Positions 58,290 through 60,614 of a stretch of 60,614 bases of DNA are shown one piece after another. The notes below the pieces were generated by a model. It saw nothing but the letters and a program-made list of their open reading frames with translations. It did not search any database and had not been told where the DNA came from. Origin of the DNA: Tubiluchus corallicola (taxonomy: Eukaryota; Priapulida; Priapulimorpha; Priapulimorphida; Tubiluchidae). A program made the translations under genes and the position numbers. Each line of letters starts with the position of its first letter. The first letter of the stretch is position 1. The stretch lies in assembly GCA_030141605.1 (NCBI GenBank), contig JAQGDQ010001128.1, positions 1 through 60,614 of the forward strand, in the 5' to 3' direction.

Positions 58290-59096
58290 GGCAACGTGGC
58301 GGCAACATGGCGGCAACGTGGCGTTTAACTAAACTTAAATTAGCTCATAACATCTCTAAACTGTTCACTTATTCATACGATGAGAGTGCTAGAATAATTT
58401 CAGTAAATCATAATGTTACATACTTTGATGTTATACGTAGGTAAATGGCTTACAGTTTGTACATGAGAGTAATGTGTAGCACAAATTCATTAATTAAACT
58501 GGCACAAAATGAATTACAATAAGAATTGAACAAACGAGCTTTAACGCTATTTGTACAATGATTAAATTTTCTCAAGATACTGTTTGCTCTAACATAGTAA
58601 ATATTTCTTTGCCTAATAATATCAATATCTCTAGAAATTATGTGGCCAAGATATTTCTCCGTTCCGTACGGACGAATTACGCTACCAGCTACAGTAATGG
58701 ATCCAAAAATGAACTGGCGCAGCGTAGCGGGACTTACGTATTCGCTAGAGTTTGTTAAGCTGATGTAGTTGAAGCTAACAAACATCCATCGTCTGCAAAC
58801 ATCAAGTGATTGATGTAAGTATTTCCAATTTGGCAGCCAAGACTGCTTGATGTAAGACCAATGCTTAAGTCCCGAAAGTATTGATTAAATAAAATAGGCG
58901 ACATTTTAGCGCCTTGACGAACTCCATTTCCGACCCTAAACGTTACAGAATTAAAATTACCACATCTTACTAACATGCTTTGTTGTGAATAATAAAACGT
59001 TAGTAAAGGAATAACAATATTTGGAAAATCAGTATTTGTTAGTTTTAAAAACAGTTTATAGTAATTTACTCTATCAAAAGCTTTTGACGCATCCAA
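58290..59096. mobile_element. Second copy of the 19.6-kb LINE family, with an inverted 3' segment
   Basis: On the minus strand, 59096-58530 reads DASKAFDRVNYYKLFLKL, GNGVRQGAKMSPILF, LMFADDGCLLASTT, KYLGHIISRD and FNSYCNSF, matching the RT of the 19.6-kb LINE. Next to FNSYCNSF, 58290-58525 reads on the plus strand LTKLKLAHNISKLFTY through YFDVIRR and AYSLYMRVM, the adjoining C-terminal part. The last 230 bp are thus inverted in place. Stops and one frameshift show it is dead. Confidence 0.88.
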
Positions 59097-59133
59097 AAAT
59101 GAAATGCGAACTGTGGACTCTCCCTAATTTGCA

Positions 59134-59375
59134 GGTAAGTAAGCTGTTACGTATTGCTTATTTAAGCATACATAAGCTTACACATGCTGTTACATAATGC
59201 TTATTTAAGCATACATAAGCTTACATAAGCTGTTACGTATTGCTTATTTAAGCAAACATAAGCTTACATATGCTGTTATATAATGCTTATTTAAGTATAC
59301 ATAAGCTTACATAAGCTGTTACATAATGCTTATTTAAGCATACATAAGCTTACCTAACCTGTTACATAATGCTCT
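59134..59375 (+). repeat. 43-bp tandem repeat, about 5.5 copies
   Basis: Units start at about 59143, 59186, 59229, 59272 and 59315. Each has GCTGTTAC, TGCTTATTTAAGCATACATA and AGCTTAC. Internal palindromes GCTTATTTAAGC and TAAGCTTA recur in each unit. Confidence 0.93.
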
Positions 59376-59741
59376 TGTTTATAATTAACAATAATTGAAC
59401 TCCTTTTTAATTATTTAAAGTAATTTAAACCTTGGTCTACTACTAGAGATTATGATCTGGTTTAGTCATTATTTTATGTACGATTATTTGGCTTAAAGTA
59501 GCTTTATAGTCTCAACTGCCACTGTGAGAAAGTTTTTGTTGTCCTGCTGCCATGATTTATGATCTTAATAAACTTGTCCACAAGTGTTGGGAATCGCTGT
59601 TCAGAAGATGTATTCCTTGTCTGCAGAATTCTTCTAATAATTCCCAACCTGGAAGTTATAAAAAGTTTCTTAATGCATGTAACACTGTGATAGTCTTCAA
59701 AATAACTAAACATCTGAGCCCAAAAAATCAATAGAGCTGCT
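59376..59741. other. Intergenic, nothing recognised
   Basis: Overlapping short ORFs on both strands at 59504-59734; neither shows a motif. Confidence 0.45.
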
Positions 59742-60074
59742 AATAAGTCTTTTGATGACGATCATGAAAAGGTCAAAGGTTAAGTGTACCAGAAAACATA
59801 TTTGTGTACACTTGACAACGCCAACAAGTGTAACAGTTTTAACAGCTAGCTAGAACCTTACCTAGTTCATTTTCTTGTTCAAAAGCAAGATCCTGCTAGT
59901 AAATCACTCTACACACAGAACTAATGCATAATTAAGTAAAATCCAAGTAAAACAGCTGTTGTTACTGTACTAATGCGGCAAACGGCTTTACTTTACACAC
60001 ATGTCAGGTGACAGTTGTAGTTAGGCGGCCGTGGTACTTAACCCTTTACCTACACTAAACTGTGAAAGGCATAT
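59742..60074 (+). mobile_element. MITE family R1, diverged copy
   Basis: Begins TAATAAGTCTTTTGATGACG, with GAAAAGGTCAAAGGTTAAGT, TGTGTACACTTGACAACG, GCTAGCTAGAACCTTACC and ends AAACTGTGAAAGGCATATT. A deletion removes part of the left terminal repeat. Confidence 0.85.
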
Positions 60075-60077
60075 TAA

Positions 60078-60382
60078 TGGGGAGTTTGCAAGAAAGCAAG
60101 CAACAGTTCAATCGCATTTTGGTTGCACAAACTAAGTCATTCTTACTTCATTAGCTACATCTGTGTTGATATTTCTGGTGAGAGTTTTCCACACTGGATG
60201 AGCAAGAGTGAAGCATCTCCCTCTAATCAGTCTGCTTTTATGCTGGCAATTTCACTTGCCTCATAGAAAAACAGGAGTTCCCTTTTTACATCTTAGTAAA
60301 AGACCCAGTTGGGAAGTCTCCCTCAAGGAAATCGACGGGAGGTCCAGAATGTCAACTCTCATAAACTCATGTAGACTGTTAC
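60078..60382 (-). other. Intron of the minus-strand TTLL paralogue, with a possible decayed coding piece
   Basis: Lies downstream (minus strand) of the paralogous exon. The minus frame stays open for about 40 codons past the donor, and further on a RLIRGRCFTLAHPVWKTL stretch appears, perhaps from an old element. No exon equivalent to exon 15 of the plus gene was found. Confidence 0.3.
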
Positions 60383-60593
60383 CTTTCTGTGGCTGATAAT
60401 GGTACTTTTTCGTCCAGGCGTCTAGAAGCAAGTTGGTATAGCGATTTTGCTCAAAATATTTGAAGTATTTATGAGATGACAGACTAGGAAAGATGCGCTG
60501 AAAACCTCCACGTCTCTGATATTCATCTTCTGTTTCTACAAGTTCACGTACATCAGCTGGTGTGAGATCATCTAGAATATTTGAACTCACATT
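60383..60593 (-). CDS. TTLL4: TTLL4-like paralogue, penultimate-type exon (gene continues beyond the window)
   Basis: 211 nt between TTTGTTTACAG and GTAACA on the minus strand, phase 0 to 1, exactly as exon 14 of the plus-strand gene. It encodes NILDDLTPADVRELVETEDE, YQRRGGFQRIFPSLSSHKYF and KYFEQNRYTNLLLDAWTKKY, differing from the plus copy at scattered residues and many silent sites. The upstream exons lie right of the window. The conserved frame and splice sites suggest a live gene, converging tail-to-tail with the first. Whether it has the normal EVN motif cannot be seen. Confidence 0.92.
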
Positions 60594-60614
60594 CTGTAAA
60601 CAAATTGAAAATGC

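Noticed and set aside
58290-59096. Twin-primed LINE insertion
   Set aside because: Twin priming gives segments pointing away from each other; here they point towards each other, with contiguous element sequence on the two sides.

Overview
This is nuclear DNA from an invertebrate animal. The evidence is a gene with many exons, canonical GT/AG introns and no operons, AT-rich and microsatellite-laden intergenic DNA, and decayed copies of several animal transposon classes (APE-type LINEs, a Ty3/Gypsy-type integrase, BEL/Pao, PIF/Harbinger, THAP-type). The mix fits a marine invertebrate such as a tunicate or a cnidarian, but I cannot name the species.

Layout. 1-3180 is a 65-bp minisatellite of about 49 copies. 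3181-5380 (minus) is a truncated Gypsy-type integrase ORF, followed by a 15-bp minisatellite (5455-6140), an almost perfect hairpin (6232-6311) and a dispersed repeat, R2. 7150-7833 (minus) looks like a small secreted-peptide gene with a TATA box and a signal-peptide exon. 8.1-12.4 kb holds tandem and simple repeats and a decayed BEL/Pao pol fragment.

The main gene runs from 12891 to 49295 on the plus strand. I assembled 14 exons plus a possible 15-nt microexon; every junction has AG/GT borders and compatible phase. They give a protein of about 558 residues that resembles a TTLL4-type tubulin polyglutamylase: ATP-grasp ligase core plus the C-terminal segment typical of TTLL4. Two things are odd. 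The first exon encodes a textbook signal peptide, although TTLLs are cytosolic or ciliary. The magnesium-binding motif EVN near the end of the catalytic core reads EVT, and HLTNY reads HLTNG. The introns carry a LINE with both ORFs (19.6-24.0 kb), five large tandem arrays, a Harbinger element with TTA target duplications, and MITE copies.

Downstream of the gene, 49.3-60.1 kb is a transposon graveyard: a THAP-domain fossil, a 41-bp array, three LINE remnants (one with a locally inverted 3' segment) and three more copies of the MITE family R1. At the right edge, on the minus strand (60383-60593), is a second TTLL4-type exon. It has exactly the same length (211 nt) and phase as the matching plus-strand exon, so a paralogous TTLL gene converges tail-to-tail on the first.

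The coding content is therefore the TTLL gene, the edge of its paralogue and perhaps one small secreted peptide. The rest is mobile or tandem DNA, most of it broken. Protein-family assignments rest on motif recognition by eye; no database search was possible.
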